This document shows, piece after piece, positions 47,106 through 56,539 of a stretch of 64,000 nucleotides of DNA (position 1 is its first letter; each line of letters starts with the position of its first letter). The notes beneath the pieces were generated by a model, which was not told the origin of the DNA, made no database searches, and saw only the letters and a list, made by a program, of their open reading frames with translations. Source of the stretch: Bradyrhizobium septentrionale (lineage in GTDB: Bacteria; Pseudomonadota; Alphaproteobacteria; Rhizobiales; Xanthobacteraceae); the NCBI RefSeq assembly GCF_011516645.4, contig NZ_CP088285.1, forward strand, positions 1,878,501 through 1,942,500. Direction: 5' to 3'. The position numbers and the translations under genes are program-made.

Positions 47106-47620
47106 CGGATCCCTCGAAGCGCCGATAGCACCATCGAAAGCGTCGCCAGCTCCACGCCCGGCTCGACGCGGATGCGCGCCCCGTTCACCTCGATCTCGAC
47201 CGCTCCACAGACCTTGGCCGGCGGCGCGGCAATCTCCAAGGGCTTCATCTTACCCGGCGAAATACACTCGGACTCGCCAGCCCTCCCGCCATCGCTCTCG
47301 GCGCCAATTTGGATAGGCACGAAGTTCTGGGCTTTGCCGGCCATCGCCGCCGCTACCTGGCGTCGCCACACCGTGAGCAGTCCGCGGGAAACACCATTGC
47401 GCCGCGCCACCTCGGAGATGTTCGTCCCCTCCTCAAAGCTCTCCGCCGCGATCCGGGCCTTCTCCTCGCGCGTCCACCGTCGCCGCCGGCGCTCCCCAGT
47501 GATCACCTCAACGCGGCGATAAGAGTCACCTTCCTGCCTGGCATCAAGCATGGCATTTGCCATCGCTTCACCTCCACCCATCAGCTCATCCCAGGCTGTA
47601 TCCCAAGCGAACCGCGCCAT
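47102..47620 (-). CDS. tnpA: IS66 helix-turn-helix protein
   Basis: This 172-residue Orf1 protein has RRRRRWTREEKARIAAESFE and a helix-turn-helix TNISEVARRNGVSRGLLTVW, typical of the DNA-binding subunit of IS66. The N-terminal ~40 residues are variable; a later ATG (MANAMLD) is possible. It is the first gene of the element's operon. Confidence 0.9.
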   Translation of the reverse strand: MARFAWDTAWDELMGGGEAMANAMLDARQEGDSYRRVEVITGERRRRRWTREEKARIAAESFEEGTNISEVARRNGVSRGLLTVWRRQVAAAMAGKAQNFVPIQIGAESDGGRAGESECISPGKMKPLEIAAPPAKVCGAVEIEVNGARIRVEPGVELATLSMVLSALRGIR

Positions 47621-47656
47621 GACGAGGTGGAGGCCTCATGCCGGTTACGATCTTGT

Positions 47657-48294
47657 GCTGAGTTGCTTCGGTGCGGCAGACTTCGAAAAGGCGATCACAA
47701 TCGTTGCAATTTGCAGGACCAAGCGCGGGCATTGGTCGGCGATCTTTGAGGCGCGCTCGCCTTGCGGGAAAGTCGGCGTGACCTCATCGATGCGGACCAA
47801 TGGAACCGGTTTATGCACACCTGCACAAAAGGGCGGCGAAAGCCTGAGTGGAAGCCGCCAGTCTGTTCAGGGCGACCGTGCATGCGATGACGGCGCTTGA
47901 TGATCAGGGTCATCGACGCGGCCGTCTCCATACAGCAAACGGCCGGGAGGCGAGTAGAGTGAGGAGGCCAGTTGGTGATCGCTCCTCTTCAGCCGTACAG
48001 CTAGACAATTTCGATCAGGTTTCCGCATATCGAGTGGACGCCTTGAAAGGAACTTGGCCGGCGGAGTATCCGCCAGCCAAGAGCGATCGTCATCACGTGC
48101 TCCTGCTGTTGGCGGAGACAATCTATCAACCTTCGCACATGGCCCTTGTCGCGGCTAAAGCTATGGGCACTAGCCCGTCTTATTCGTCAGAGTGCGCCTG
48201 AGAGGCTGGCGAGCGTGGTGTAAAGCGCTGATGCGGCGTAGGATTCGGTTGCAAAGCCACCCCATCACCTTCAGCCGCGAACACCACGCCCGCC
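47657..48294. other. No gene seen
   Basis: About 640 bases between the IS66 target duplication and the IS1380 fragment. Frames on both strands look antisense-like and lack ribosome-binding sites. GCAAAGCCACCCCATCACC just before 48295 probably belongs to the IS1380 end. Confidence 0.45.
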
Positions 48295-48923
48295 ATGACC
48301 GATGATACGATTCTGCCCTTCTCGTTTCCAGCCGTTCACGCCAAGAAAGTCACAGCTGCCTTCGAAGGCGGTCGGCTGACCTCGAACGGGGGCGTGATGC
48401 TTCTGGCGATGGCCGAGCGGCGTCTCGGCTTGGCCGACAATTTGGCCCGGGTGTTCCCGGATCGGCGCGATCCGACGCGGGTCGTGCACAGCCTTGTCGA
48501 TATGTTCCGCGCGCGCATGTTCGCGATCTGCTGCGGCTACGAGGACGCCGACGACCCCGATCATCTGCGGTCCGATCCCGCATTCAAGCTGGCCTGCGGA
48601 CGGCTGCCGGACACGGGTCGCGATCTGTGTTCCCAACCGACGCTGTCGCGGCTGGAGAATGCTCCGCGCCTGCGCGACGTGATCCGACTGACCTACACTT
48701 TGGTCGACGCATGGATGGATAGCTACCCGCGCGAGCCGGCATCCGTCACGCTCGACATCGATGATACCTGCGATGTCGTCCACGGCCATCAGCAGCTCTC
48801 GCTGTTCAACGCTCATTATGACGAACGCTGCTTCCTGCCGATCCACGTCTACGACACGGAGAAGAGCCGGCCCGTGGCGGTCGTGCTGCGGCCCGGCAAG
48901 ACGCCGGGCGGCGTCGAGGTGCG
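48295..48923 (+). pseudogene. IS1380-family transposase, N-terminal fragment
   Basis: The frame begins as an IS1380 transposase (FEGGRLTSNGGVMLLAMAER; CGYEDADDPDHLRSDPAFKL; SQPTLSRLENAP; VTLDIDDTCDVVHGHQQLSL). It is cut after PGKTPGGVEVR at about 48923. The rest, with the later catalytic residues, is replaced by antisense IS66 sequence. About 210 of the usual ~450 residues remain. Confidence 0.85.
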
Positions 48924-49508
48924 TCCGCCAGCGGTCGGCTTTTCTGTTGCCGAACGAGACAGCGCTCCTCGGCGCTACGGCCACGGATGTCCTTCTCGAT
49001 GGCATAGAACTCGGCGATATGCTTGAGCGCCTCGCCCGCAATGGGCGCGGGACCGGGGGCGGCGAGTTCGTAGAAGTTACGCCGCATGTGGGACCAGCAG
49101 AATGCAAGCTGAACGTCGCCACGCTCGGCCAGCTTGCCATAGCCAGCATAGCCATCGACCTGCAGGATCCCCTTGAAGCCTGCCAGATGGGCGATTGGTC
49201 GGTCGGCTTTGCGATCGGGAGCATAGACATAGGCGACGCCCGGCGGATCGGCGCCGCCCCATGGCTGGTCGTCCGCTGCATCGGCCCAGAGCTGACCGGT
49301 CTTGGTGCGCCCTCGGCCGGGATCGAGCACCGGCATCGTCGTCTCGTCGGCGAACAGCTTTGGCCGTCGCCTGAGCTTGCCGAGGAGGCGCTCATGCAAC
49401 GGACGCAGGTGGAAGGCTGCTTGTCCCACCCAGTCCGCCAGCGTCGAACGATCGAGCTCAATGCCCTGGCGGGCGTAAATCTGAGCCTGCCGATAGAGCG
49501 GCAAGCGA
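48924..49508 (-). pseudogene. IS66 tnpC central fragment
   Basis: The leftward frame reads LPLYRQAQIYARQGIELDRS, KLFADETTMPVLDPGRGRTK, QVDGYAGYGKLAERGDVQLA and EERCLVRQQKSRPLAD, the central catalytic part of an IS66 TnpC. On the left it is fused to IS1380 at about 48923. On the right it is interrupted by a group II intron, whose 3' end sits just before codons for RLPLYR. Both ends of the gene are missing. Confidence 0.85.
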
Positions 49509-51168
49509 GTCGCGCGGGGGAATCTCACCCCCGCGCGCTCCCAGAACCGTACGTGAACCTCTCGGCTCATACGGCTCCCAGCGTTCGGCCTCGGCCATAG
49601 AGAAGCGGCCAATGAGCGAAGAGTTCGGGCTGAGCCCGGACCAACCGCGCCAGCCACGCCCGAGCGTCACGGGGACGCTGACGAAAGCGCTTGAACTTGC
49701 GAGCCGCCCATCTGAGGACATGCGCATCTATCCGACGCATCGTCGAATAGAGAGCAGATTTGTAGAAGTGGCTGTAGTAGCCGATCCAACCCCGGATGCA
49801 GGGATTGAACATCCGAGCGAGATCGTGCAGCACTTTGTCGCTGCGCCGCTGAAGGCCCCAATTACGCAACGTACGCCGGATATCCTTCAGCGCCGTCGGA
49901 CTTGCTGCCGGCAAGAACGAGACCACATAGAGGCCGCCCCGCCATTTCGCCAGCCTCGGACGGAACGTGTATCCGAGGAAGTCGAAGCTGATACATCCGT
50001 ATTCGCCTTTTCGGTTGGTATCCTTGCAGTAGACCAGTTTGGTCTTCTGCGGATGGAGGACCAGACCGCAGGCGGCGAACCGTTCATCAACAGCACGCCA
50101 CAACCTCAGCGCTTCACGTTCAGTCTGGCAGTGACAGATGATGTCATCAGCACATCGTTCGAACAATATGCCAGGCATCTCCCGCTCTATCCAGATGTCG
50201 AACGCGTAGTGCAGGAACAGGTTTGCGAGTAGCGGCGAGATGACACCGCCCTGTGGCGTTCCCCGTTCCCTCGCGACAAGCTTGCCATTGTCGAGCATCG
50301 CGGGCGCCTTCAGCCAGCGTTCGATATAGAGCCGAACCCAGGCGCAATCCGTGTGCTTGCACACAGCCCTGAGGAGCAGCTCGTGATCGATGCTGTCGAA
50401 AAAGCCCTTGATATCGATGTCGAGCACCCAATCGGAGCGCCAGCACCGCTGACGCGCCACCCGGATAGCATCGACTGCCGAGCGCTTGGGGCGATAGCCG
50501 TAGGAGTCGGCGTGGAAAATAGGTTCCAGCGACGGCTCCAGTCGGCGTCGAACAACCTCTTGCGCAATACGGTCGGCGACGGTGGGGATTCCCAACGGCC
50601 GCGTTCCGCCATTCGCCTTCGGGATGTCCACCCGGCGCACCGGCTGCGGCATATAGCTGCCTGAGGACAGTCGATTCCAGAGCTTGTAGAGATTGGCCGA
50701 AAGCCGGCTCTCAAATTCTTCGATCGACTGCCCGTCAACTCCAGCCGCTCCTTGGTTGGCCTTCACTCTCTTGAAGGCTTCCCATACCTCCCGCTTCGGG
50801 ATGGCGAACGGCTTTGCCCGCGTCATACGGCTCCTCCCGTCACCGGTTGGCCGCAGCCGAGAGCTGAACGCCACGGCCCCTTCGGTCCGGCGCCATTACG
50901 GCGCCTTCATCCCTACTACGAACCGTTTTGCCCCTGTGTCCCGCATCGGTACGCTGGATCTCGCAGGGTTCGCCCGCTCGACCGTCTTCCTTAGCATCGG
51001 AACGACAGGTTCTCCTGTTCCACGTAAGAGCCTGATCCAAGTTCACGCCGCCTTCGAGCCGGACGCCGCACAGGCCGGTCTTCAGGACTCCGCCTGCACT
51101 AATCCCCGGGCGACCACCAGCGTACGCATACGACGGAGGCCGCCTGATTGACGCATGCGCGCGGGCAC
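49509..51168 (-). mobile_element. Group II intron with reverse transcriptase
   Basis: Read leftward, a domain V hairpin (GAGCCGTATGAGCCGAGAGG then TTCACGTACGGTTC, 49537-49575) and a GC-rich domain VI stem follow the reverse-transcriptase frame. The 3' end is placed at 49509-49510 (AC) because IS66 coding resumes immediately after. The 5' end is less certain: GTGCCC at 51168 is preferred, GTGCG at 51071 is an alternative. Sequence 5' of the intron does not continue the interrupted IS66 gene. Confidence 0.8.
49567..50826 (-). CDS. ltrA: Group II intron reverse transcriptase/maturase
   Basis: This 419-residue protein starts MTRAKPFAIPKREVWEAFKR with GGAGGAG upstream. RT motifs are present: RPLGIPTVADRIAQEVVRR, SYGYRPKRSAVDAI, LDIDIKGFFDSIDHELLL, and GTPQGGVISPLLANLFLHYA. 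The normally invariant YADD box is CADD (FERCADDIICH), a Tyr-to-Cys change that a single base substitution explains. The maturase X domain (RGWIGYYSHFYKSALYSTMR) is present. No C-terminal endonuclease domain is visible. Reverse transcription may be impaired. Confidence 0.88.
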   Translation of the reverse strand: MTRAKPFAIPKREVWEAFKRVKANQGAAGVDGQSIEEFESRLSANLYKLWNRLSSGSYMPQPVRRVDIPKANGGTRPLGIPTVADRIAQEVVRRRLEPSLEPIFHADSYGYRPKRSAVDAIRVARQRCWRSDWVLDIDIKGFFDSIDHELLLRAVCKHTDCAWVRLYIERWLKAPAMLDNGKLVARERGTPQGGVISPLLANLFLHYAFDIWIEREMPGILFERCADDIICHCQTEREALRLWRAVDERFAACGLVLHPQKTKLVYCKDTNRKGEYGCISFDFLGYTFRPRLAKWRGGLYVVSFLPAASPTALKDIRRTLRNWGLQRRSDKVLHDLARMFNPCIRGWIGYYSHFYKSALYSTMRRIDAHVLRWAARKFKRFRQRPRDARAWLARLVRAQPELFAHWPLLYGRGRTLGAV

Positions 51169-51205
51169 GGCGAGGTCTATGATGGCATTGGGTGAAGGGT
51201 GAAGG

Positions 51206-52880
51206 TCAGGCGGCCTGCTGATTGGCTGGCTTGTCGGCCTGGCGCAGGAGCTTCCATTCCCAGGGCAAGAGCTCGTGCAGACGCGATGCGGGATGATCGG
51301 CGATACGGGCCAGGACGTCGGCGAGCCAGGCCTTGGGATCGACGTCGTTGAGGCGACAGGTCGTGATCATCGTCAGCATGATGGCGGCACGGTCGGCGCC
51401 GCGTTGGCTGCCGGCGAAGGTCCAGTTGCGCCTTCCCAAGGCGATGCCTCTCAATGCGCGCTCAGCGCAATTGTTGGTCAAGCAGATCCTGCCGTCGTCG
51501 AGGAAGCGGGCGAAGCCGTCCCAGCGCCTGAGCATGTAGTTAATCGGCTTCAGGACCTCGGAGGAACGCGAGAGGGTTTCGCGCTCGCGGAGCAGCCAGG
51601 CATGCATGTCCTCGAGAAGTGACTTACTCTGTTCCTGGCGAGCGGCACGCCGCTCGCCGGCACCGCGGCCGGTTGATGGCGCGCTCGATCTCGAACAACG
51701 TATCGAGGCGTCTGACAGCCTCCAGCGCGATCGGGGAGACCGGTTTGCCTTTCTTGCCTTCCCGAGCATTTTTCTCGATATCAGCCAGCTCGAAGAAGCC
51801 CCGCCGCGCATGGGCCACGCAAAATGCCGGTGTCATCGGCAGCGCCTTCTTCTGCGGGTCGAACAGCGGCTCGAAGCCGCTGTAGCAATCCGCCTGCAAG
51901 ATGCCGGCGAAGGCGGCCAGATGTCTCTGTGGATGCTCGCCTCGTCGGTCGCTCGAGGCGTAATAGACCGCTGCCGGCGGCGCAGGCCCGGCGAACGGCC
52001 GGTCATCCCGCACATAAGTCCAGATCCGCCCGGTCGTGCACTTGCCCTTCGCCAGAATACGGATGGTGGTGTCGTCGCCATGAAGGCGCTCGGCAGCGAG
52101 CACGTGGCGTTCGATCAAGTGGAAGAGCGGCATGACGGCGAAGGTCCCGTGGCCGACCTGGTCGGCCAGCGTCGACAACGGCAGGTCGATCCCCTCGGCC
52201 TTAAAGCGCGCACTCTGGCGGTTGAGCGGGATATGCATGCCGAACTTGTCGAACAGGATCGTCGCCAGCAATTGTGGGCCGATGAAGCCGCGCGGCGTGG
52301 CATGGAACGGCGCGGGCGGCTGGCTGATCTTCTCGCAATCGCGGCAGGTGAACTTCTCGCGTACCGTCTCGATCAGCTTGAAGCGGCGCGGGATCTCCTC
52401 CAGCGTCTTGGTCACATCCTCACCGATCTTCGCCAGCCGCGATCCACCGCAGCAGGCGCAGGTCGTTGGAGTCTCAATGACGACGCGCTCGCGTTCGATA
52501 TCGTCAGGCCATGGCTTGCGCACCGGCCGCTTGCGCATGAAGGGGCGGACGTTCTGCGTCTTCGCCGCTGCGGCCTGTGCGGCAAGCTCATCCTCGCTCG
52601 CCGTGGTGACGAGTTCTTCGAGCTCCAACTCCAACTGCTCGAGCAGCCGTGCCGAGCGCTCGGATCGCTGCCCGTGCAGTTCGCGTTTCAGCTTCTCGAT
52701 GCGCAACTCGAGATGAGCGATCAGCGCCTCGGTATCCGACAGTTTCGCCTGCGCATTCGCGGCTTGCGCCTGCCAGTTGGCGGCCTTCGCCTCGGCTTTC
52801 TGTCGCGCCTCACGCTCGGCCTGCAGCGCCGCCAGGGCACTGACAAGGTCCGATGGAAGATCATCCGGCTTCGATATCAT
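51206..52880 (-). pseudogene. tnpC: IS66 transposase tnpC, frameshifted
   Basis: The frame from 52880 has the coiled coil, zinc domain (CACCGGSRLAKIGEDVTKTL) and catalytic core (RLHGDDTTIRILAKGKCTTG; QADCYSGFEPLFDPQ) and reaches FEIERAIN near 51675. There one extra C (AACCGGCC for AACGGCC) throws it into a short false end. The other frame resumes with GRGAGERRAARQEQSK and carries the conserved end NNCAERALRGIALGRRNWTF to 51206. Removing one base restores about 558 codons. Confidence 0.85.
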
Positions 52881-52926
52881 GGAGCCATTGAATCAGATCG
52901 AGCCGCAGATTCAAACCGTAAAACGA

Positions 52927-53274
52927 CTATCCGACCCGCGTCGGACGCTGGGTTTCTTGAGGGTTGCGCCAATCGATCCCGGACAACAGATAGCTCAACT
53001 GCGCCGGAGAGATCGTTACCGATTCACCAGCAACCGATGGCCAGATGAACCTGCCTCTCTCGAGTCTTTTGGTGAACAAGCAGGCGCCCTGGCCATCGTG
53101 CCAAATGACCTTCAATAGATCACCGCGTTTGCCCCGGAAGCAGAAAAGACCGCCGCCCATGGCGTCGCGCTTGAGCACTTCCTGCACGCGCAGAGCCAGG
53201 CTCGGAAAGCCGCACCGCATGTCGGTATGGCCCGTCGCCAGCCACACCCGCACGCCCGTCGGGATCGGGATCAT
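52927..53274 (-). CDS. tnpB: IS66 accessory protein
   Basis: This 115-residue Orf2 protein starts MIPIPTGVRVWLATGHTDMR, with GGGLFCFRGKRGDLLKVIWH and GACLFTKRLERGRFIWPSVA. The frame is intact and overlaps tnpA by ATGA. Confidence 0.9.
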   Translation of the reverse strand: MIPIPTGVRVWLATGHTDMRCGFPSLALRVQEVLKRDAMGGGLFCFRGKRGDLLKVIWHDGQGACLFTKRLERGRFIWPSVAGESVTISPAQLSYLLSGIDWRNPQETQRPTRVG

Positions 53275-53666
53275 CGGCGCGCCAGGCCCCGAGCAATTCG
53301 AACGACCGCCTCGATATCCGCACCGGGGCCGAAGACCACGCGCAGCCCCTGAGGGCTCACGATTTCGATCTGACCTGTCTCGACAGCTTCCGTCGTTGGC
53401 GGCGTACTTGCCGCAACTATCGCAGGGACGAATGTCGGGCCGATCGAATCCTCTTCGGCCGGATCATGACAGGTCCAAGCCTTGCGCCAGCTCAGCAGAA
53501 GCTGACGTGATATCCCATACCGGCGAGCCGTCGCCGACACCAGTCGTGGCCCCGAGAAGCCCTCCTCTACGATTCTGAGCTTCTCCGCACGCGTCCAGCG
53601 TCGCCGCCGACCGGTCTCCACCAAATCCATGCGGCTCAGCACCGCACTGTCCTTATGTACGTCCAT
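53271..53666 (-). CDS. tnpA: IS66 helix-turn-helix protein
   Basis: This 131-residue Orf1 protein has TGRRRRWTRAEKLRIVEEGF and helix-turn-helix SATARRYGISRQLLLSWRKA. The true start may be the internal ATG of MDLVETG, since the first 12 codons lie in a perfect 11-bp inverted repeat (53646-53656 with 53665-53675) at the element boundary. Confidence 0.87.
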   Translation of the reverse strand: MDVHKDSAVLSRMDLVETGRRRRWTRAEKLRIVEEGFSGPRLVSATARRYGISRQLLLSWRKAWTCHDPAEEDSIGPTFVPAIVAASTPPTTEAVETGQIEIVSPQGLRVVFGPGADIEAVVRIARGLARR

Positions 53667-53725
53667 AAGGACAGTCAGCTACAGATCGGAAAAACTCGCA
53701 AGACGGCCGCCCTCGGACGGATACG

Positions 53726-54409
53726 ATGGTGCTGAAGACCCGCGCTCTTCTAGTGCGGCAGCGAACGCAGGCGGTCAACGCGTTGCGCGCGCACCTAGCC
53801 GAATTGGGGATCATCGCCACCGCCGGCCTGGCAAAGGTTGAGGTGCTGGTCGCAATCGTGCGGGACGAGACAGATGCTCGCCTGCCCGCAGCGGCGCGCT
53901 TCGCGCTCATGGCTATTGCCGACGAGATTGAAGCTTCAGCTGACCAGATTGAGAGGCTCGAGCGCGCAATCGTCATGGAGGCCAAGCACGACGAGGACAT
54001 GCGCCGGTTGACTACCATCCCTGGCGTCGGCGCCATTACGGCGGCGACCATCAAGGCGCTTGTGCCGGATCCTGGCGGGTTCAAGTCGGCTCGCCACTTT
54101 GCCGCCTGGCTGGGATTGACGCCGCGGTCTCATTCAAGCGGAGGCAAAGAGCGGCTGGGACGCATATCGAAGATGGGAAATCCGGAACTCCGCTCTCTCC
54201 TCGTTGTCGGGGCAACGGCCGTCTTGCGGGGCGTCCGAAACGACGCTCGGGCGCGGCCGTGGCTGAAGGCGCTTCTCGCCAGACGGCCCGTCAAGGTTGT
54301 CGCCGTCGCGCAGGCCAATAAGACGGCGCGGATCATCTGGGCGCTCCTGAACAAGGGCGGAATTTATCGGCGTCCCGAACCACTGGCGATTACAGCGGTG
54401 ACGCAGTGA
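53726..54409 (+). pseudogene. IS110-family transposase, C-terminal part
   Basis: These 227 residues hold the linker and C-terminal transposase domain of IS110: LLVRQRTQAVNALRAHLAEL, LTTIPGVGAITAATIKALVP, HFAAWLGLTPRSHSSGGKER and GNPELRSLLVVGATAVLRGV with the catalytic Ser region. The N-terminal RuvC-like DEDD domain (about 110 residues) is missing, although a stub reading VHKDSQ occurs at 53660-53680 in another frame. It is likely inactive. Confidence 0.82.
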
Positions 54410-54739
54410 CCGCCAAAACGATCTGACTGGCGCAGGCCGGCAGAGGGCAAGGTGCAACAACAGGCGATGAACCCATGGGACGAAATCCCGAAACGAGTGA
54501 AGCTACTGCCCCCAATGCGCTCAAGCGCGTAAACTTGATTTAGCTCCTCGTTCCGCGGATCTCATCGAGGCCAGCGGCGATATTGTGCCGCGCGCAAAGG
54601 CCGGACATATGACCGCACCGTTCCAATGTGTGAAATCGACTGAAAAAGCTCTTGCCACGCGGGCCGTTCCACATATGGGGGCAAGGTCACTCAGCCCATT
54701 CCGTAACCGCTCATTCCGCGAAAGCCGGCCCCCTGCCCT
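54410..54739. other. No gene seen
   Basis: This 330-base stretch between the IS110 remnant and the palindromic repeat cluster has no protein-like frame. It may include the IS110 right end. Confidence 0.45.
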
Positions 54740-54870
54740 CAACTGATAAGGTTTGTACTAATTCCTTATCAGTCTGCGAACTGACTCCATTTCTCCAATT
54801 TTGCTTATCGGTCAGCTAACTGTCTCCATTGTGCTGTTTTGCTTATCAGTTAGCCTACTGTCTCCAATTG
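54740..54870 (+). repeat. Palindromic repeat cluster, left copy
   Basis: CAACTGATAAGG (54740-54751) and CCTTATCAGT (54764-54773) form a dyad with a 12-base spacer. A ~31-base direct repeat occurs three times from 54762, 54801 and 54839 (spacing 39 and 38), with core CTTATC(A/G)GT(C/T)(A/T)GC and a following CT(G)(A/T)CTCCA. A related dyad plus one repeat recurs at 62660-62714 in the same orientation. Confidence 0.8.
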
Positions 54871-55073
54871 TACGAGTGGCGCTCTTTGATTTGGTCTTGC
54901 CTCACCGTCCTCCCTTTGACCGGTCCACCGCGAAAACCCAGTTTGGCTTTCGCCACTTACTGACGCTGCCACGTCGACCGCTTAACGAGGCCTTATCGAG
55001 TTCATTGGCTAGATCAGATGACGGAGCCAATAGCCATGCCCGTGCTTTTGTAGCGAGGCTCAAAGCCGCGATT

Positions 55074-55982
55074 CTATCGCCTCAGTGATTGGATCAGCAG
55101 CTTATTATTCAATTGCTGAAGGATGCCATCAAGCTTTAAGCGCGTCAGAACGCCGACTTTCACGGCGACACCGTCCGGTTCTCTGACGACTCGATCAGGC
55201 AATCTTTTTTTGATAGTCTTTGGAATATTGCTTTCGCGCAACATCTCCGGCGACATATCTTTGAGTGCTGGGTTTTCGATATCGATCACCCTGCCTGGAA
55301 TACGAACTTCTCTAAAGCGCTTTGCGAAGTCAGCCGGGCTCAGCTCGACCATGGCTATGTCGACGGAATGAGTTGACTTGGCCTCTAGACTGAAAGCAGC
55401 TTTCGTTCCTGTCGCATTAGCAATCAGAAAATTGGGCGTAGCGCCTGCTGTGAGCGTGAGCAGAAATTCGATATTGTACCCAATCGATTTTTCCCCGTCG
55501 AACCCAGATTGCAGCGTCGAATTTTGATTGACGAGGTATTGAGACTCGAAGACTCGAACAATCCATTGACCAAGGCCGAGATGCCCTTCAATGAGAATGG
55601 GGCTAGCGGGAGGACATGGATGCCGTGCGGCCTCAATAAAGGCTACGTAAACATTCAGCAGAGCAGTCCTTTTTGCATTCAAAGAGGCGCCGGCGTTGAG
55701 CTCAAGAGGGCTGATGCTTCCAAATGGGCCCGTAAGCGACGATGACGTAACAATGCCGCCCGTCGAATCGACCGAAAGCGTCAATGCCAGACCGGCAGCC
55801 CACCTGCTTAAGTCCGGATACCGCTCGTCAGCTCGAAGAATGCGGTATGCTTCGCCGATTTCACACTTCACCCGTTCTTCGACGGCCGCCAGAGAAACCT
55901 GATCGACTGCCTCGATGGGAAAATTGGCGCAGCCGGTCAGACACATGCCTGCGACTGCAGCCGCGATGCCACGTTTGCCCAT
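55074..55982 (-). CDS. Lipoprotein of unknown function
   Basis: This 302-residue protein has a signal peptide with lipobox LTGC (lipidated Cys18), so it should be membrane-anchored on the periplasmic side. The rest has no recognised domain. A beta-rich middle (GYNIEFLLTLTAGATPNFLI) and a basic C-terminal segment (IPKTIKKRLPDRVVREPDGV) are visible. It lies downstream of the three-protease operon on the same strand, separated by about 560 bases. Association with the proteases is inferred from position only. Confidence 0.7.
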   Translation of the reverse strand: MGKRGIAAAVAGMCLTGCANFPIEAVDQVSLAAVEERVKCEIGEAYRILRADERYPDLSRWAAGLALTLSVDSTGGIVTSSSLTGPFGSISPLELNAGASLNAKRTALLNVYVAFIEAARHPCPPASPILIEGHLGLGQWIVRVFESQYLVNQNSTLQSGFDGEKSIGYNIEFLLTLTAGATPNFLIANATGTKAAFSLEAKSTHSVDIAMVELSPADFAKRFREVRIPGRVIDIENPALKDMSPEMLRESNIPKTIKKRLPDRVVREPDGVAVKVGVLTRLKLDGILQQLNNKLLIQSLRR

Positions 55983-56539
55983 TATTGCCCCTCGCGCATA
56001 TCAACGGTTCCACAACTCCAAAGCGAGCGCAACTCGCTAATCCAAGGTGACGCACGGAAATGGGATCGTGTGACAATAAGGTCGCAGAGGTGGGACCATT
56101 CATCATGCGCTTGTTGTCGCGCAATCGCTCGACGAAACGGCCAATGCCTAGCGCAAAGCGACGAGATTTATGCGCCGTTCGCTTGCGCATTGGGAAAATG
56201 CTTCCACAGAGGTTTAGAAAATCGTTCCAAACTTTCTGATCAGCCGCATCAGCTTTGGCGGCTCGGGCTCTTAGTGCCCAGCAGTTGTCCATTCACGGTT
56301 TAACTCCTCGAAATCGATAGAAAGCTCCGTGGTGTAATCTGCGACCCCTGGAGTTGAAAACCTTATTCAGAGACACACTTCGACTGGGACGTTTTCCAGA
56401 CCGATACTCTCGGCCGAGATTGGACTCGACCAGAACGGCAATCCCTGCGGCCGTACCTCGAATGTCGTGCGTCTTCCACCAGCCTGAAAATTCGGGACAG
56501 CCTAATGCGCACCGTCGACCGCCGTCTAATCTGTGGCAG
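55983..56539. other. No confident gene
   Basis: This 557-base gap separates the lipoprotein and the trypsin-like protease. A leftward 143-codon frame (56292-55861) overlaps the lipoprotein start and is cysteine- and arginine-rich in its second half, so it is not accepted. No terminator stands out. Confidence 0.4.

Larger units (their letters stand above)
44487..47648 (-). mobile_element. IS66-family element with passenger gene, complete
   Basis: The 3162-bp element has ends GTAACCGGTATGAG and (reverse-complemented) GTAACCGGCATGAG, 13 of 14 matching. It is bracketed by a perfect 8-bp target duplication GATCTTGT (44479-44486 and 47649-47656), the length usual for IS66. It carries tnpA, tnpB and tnpC plus a UPF0149-type gene, all leftward and overlapping. 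All frames are open, so insertion looks recent. Confidence 0.93.
51206..53666 (-). mobile_element. Second IS66-family element, degenerate
   Basis: This is a different IS66 lineage from the element at 44487. tnpA, tnpB and tnpC are recognisable in order, but tnpC carries a frameshift. Terminal repeats and a target duplication could not be found. Its left side abuts the group II intron and its right side a truncated IS110 gene, so the ends may be lost. Confidence 0.8.

Noticed and set aside
53271..53690. VHKDS readings on both strands as evidence for an IS110 N-terminus
   Set aside because: The sequence is a perfect palindrome, so the same residues appear in both directions by symmetry; only the C-terminal IS110 domain is secure.
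54801..55088. A 95-codon rightward frame with a hydrophobic start
   Set aside because: Its first third is the palindromic repeat cluster itself, so the apparent signal sequence is a by-product of the repeats.
55861..56292. A 143-codon leftward frame overlapping the lipoprotein start
   Set aside because: The second half is arginine/cysteine-rich and lies out of frame over the lipoprotein signal peptide, and no ribosome-binding site was found.
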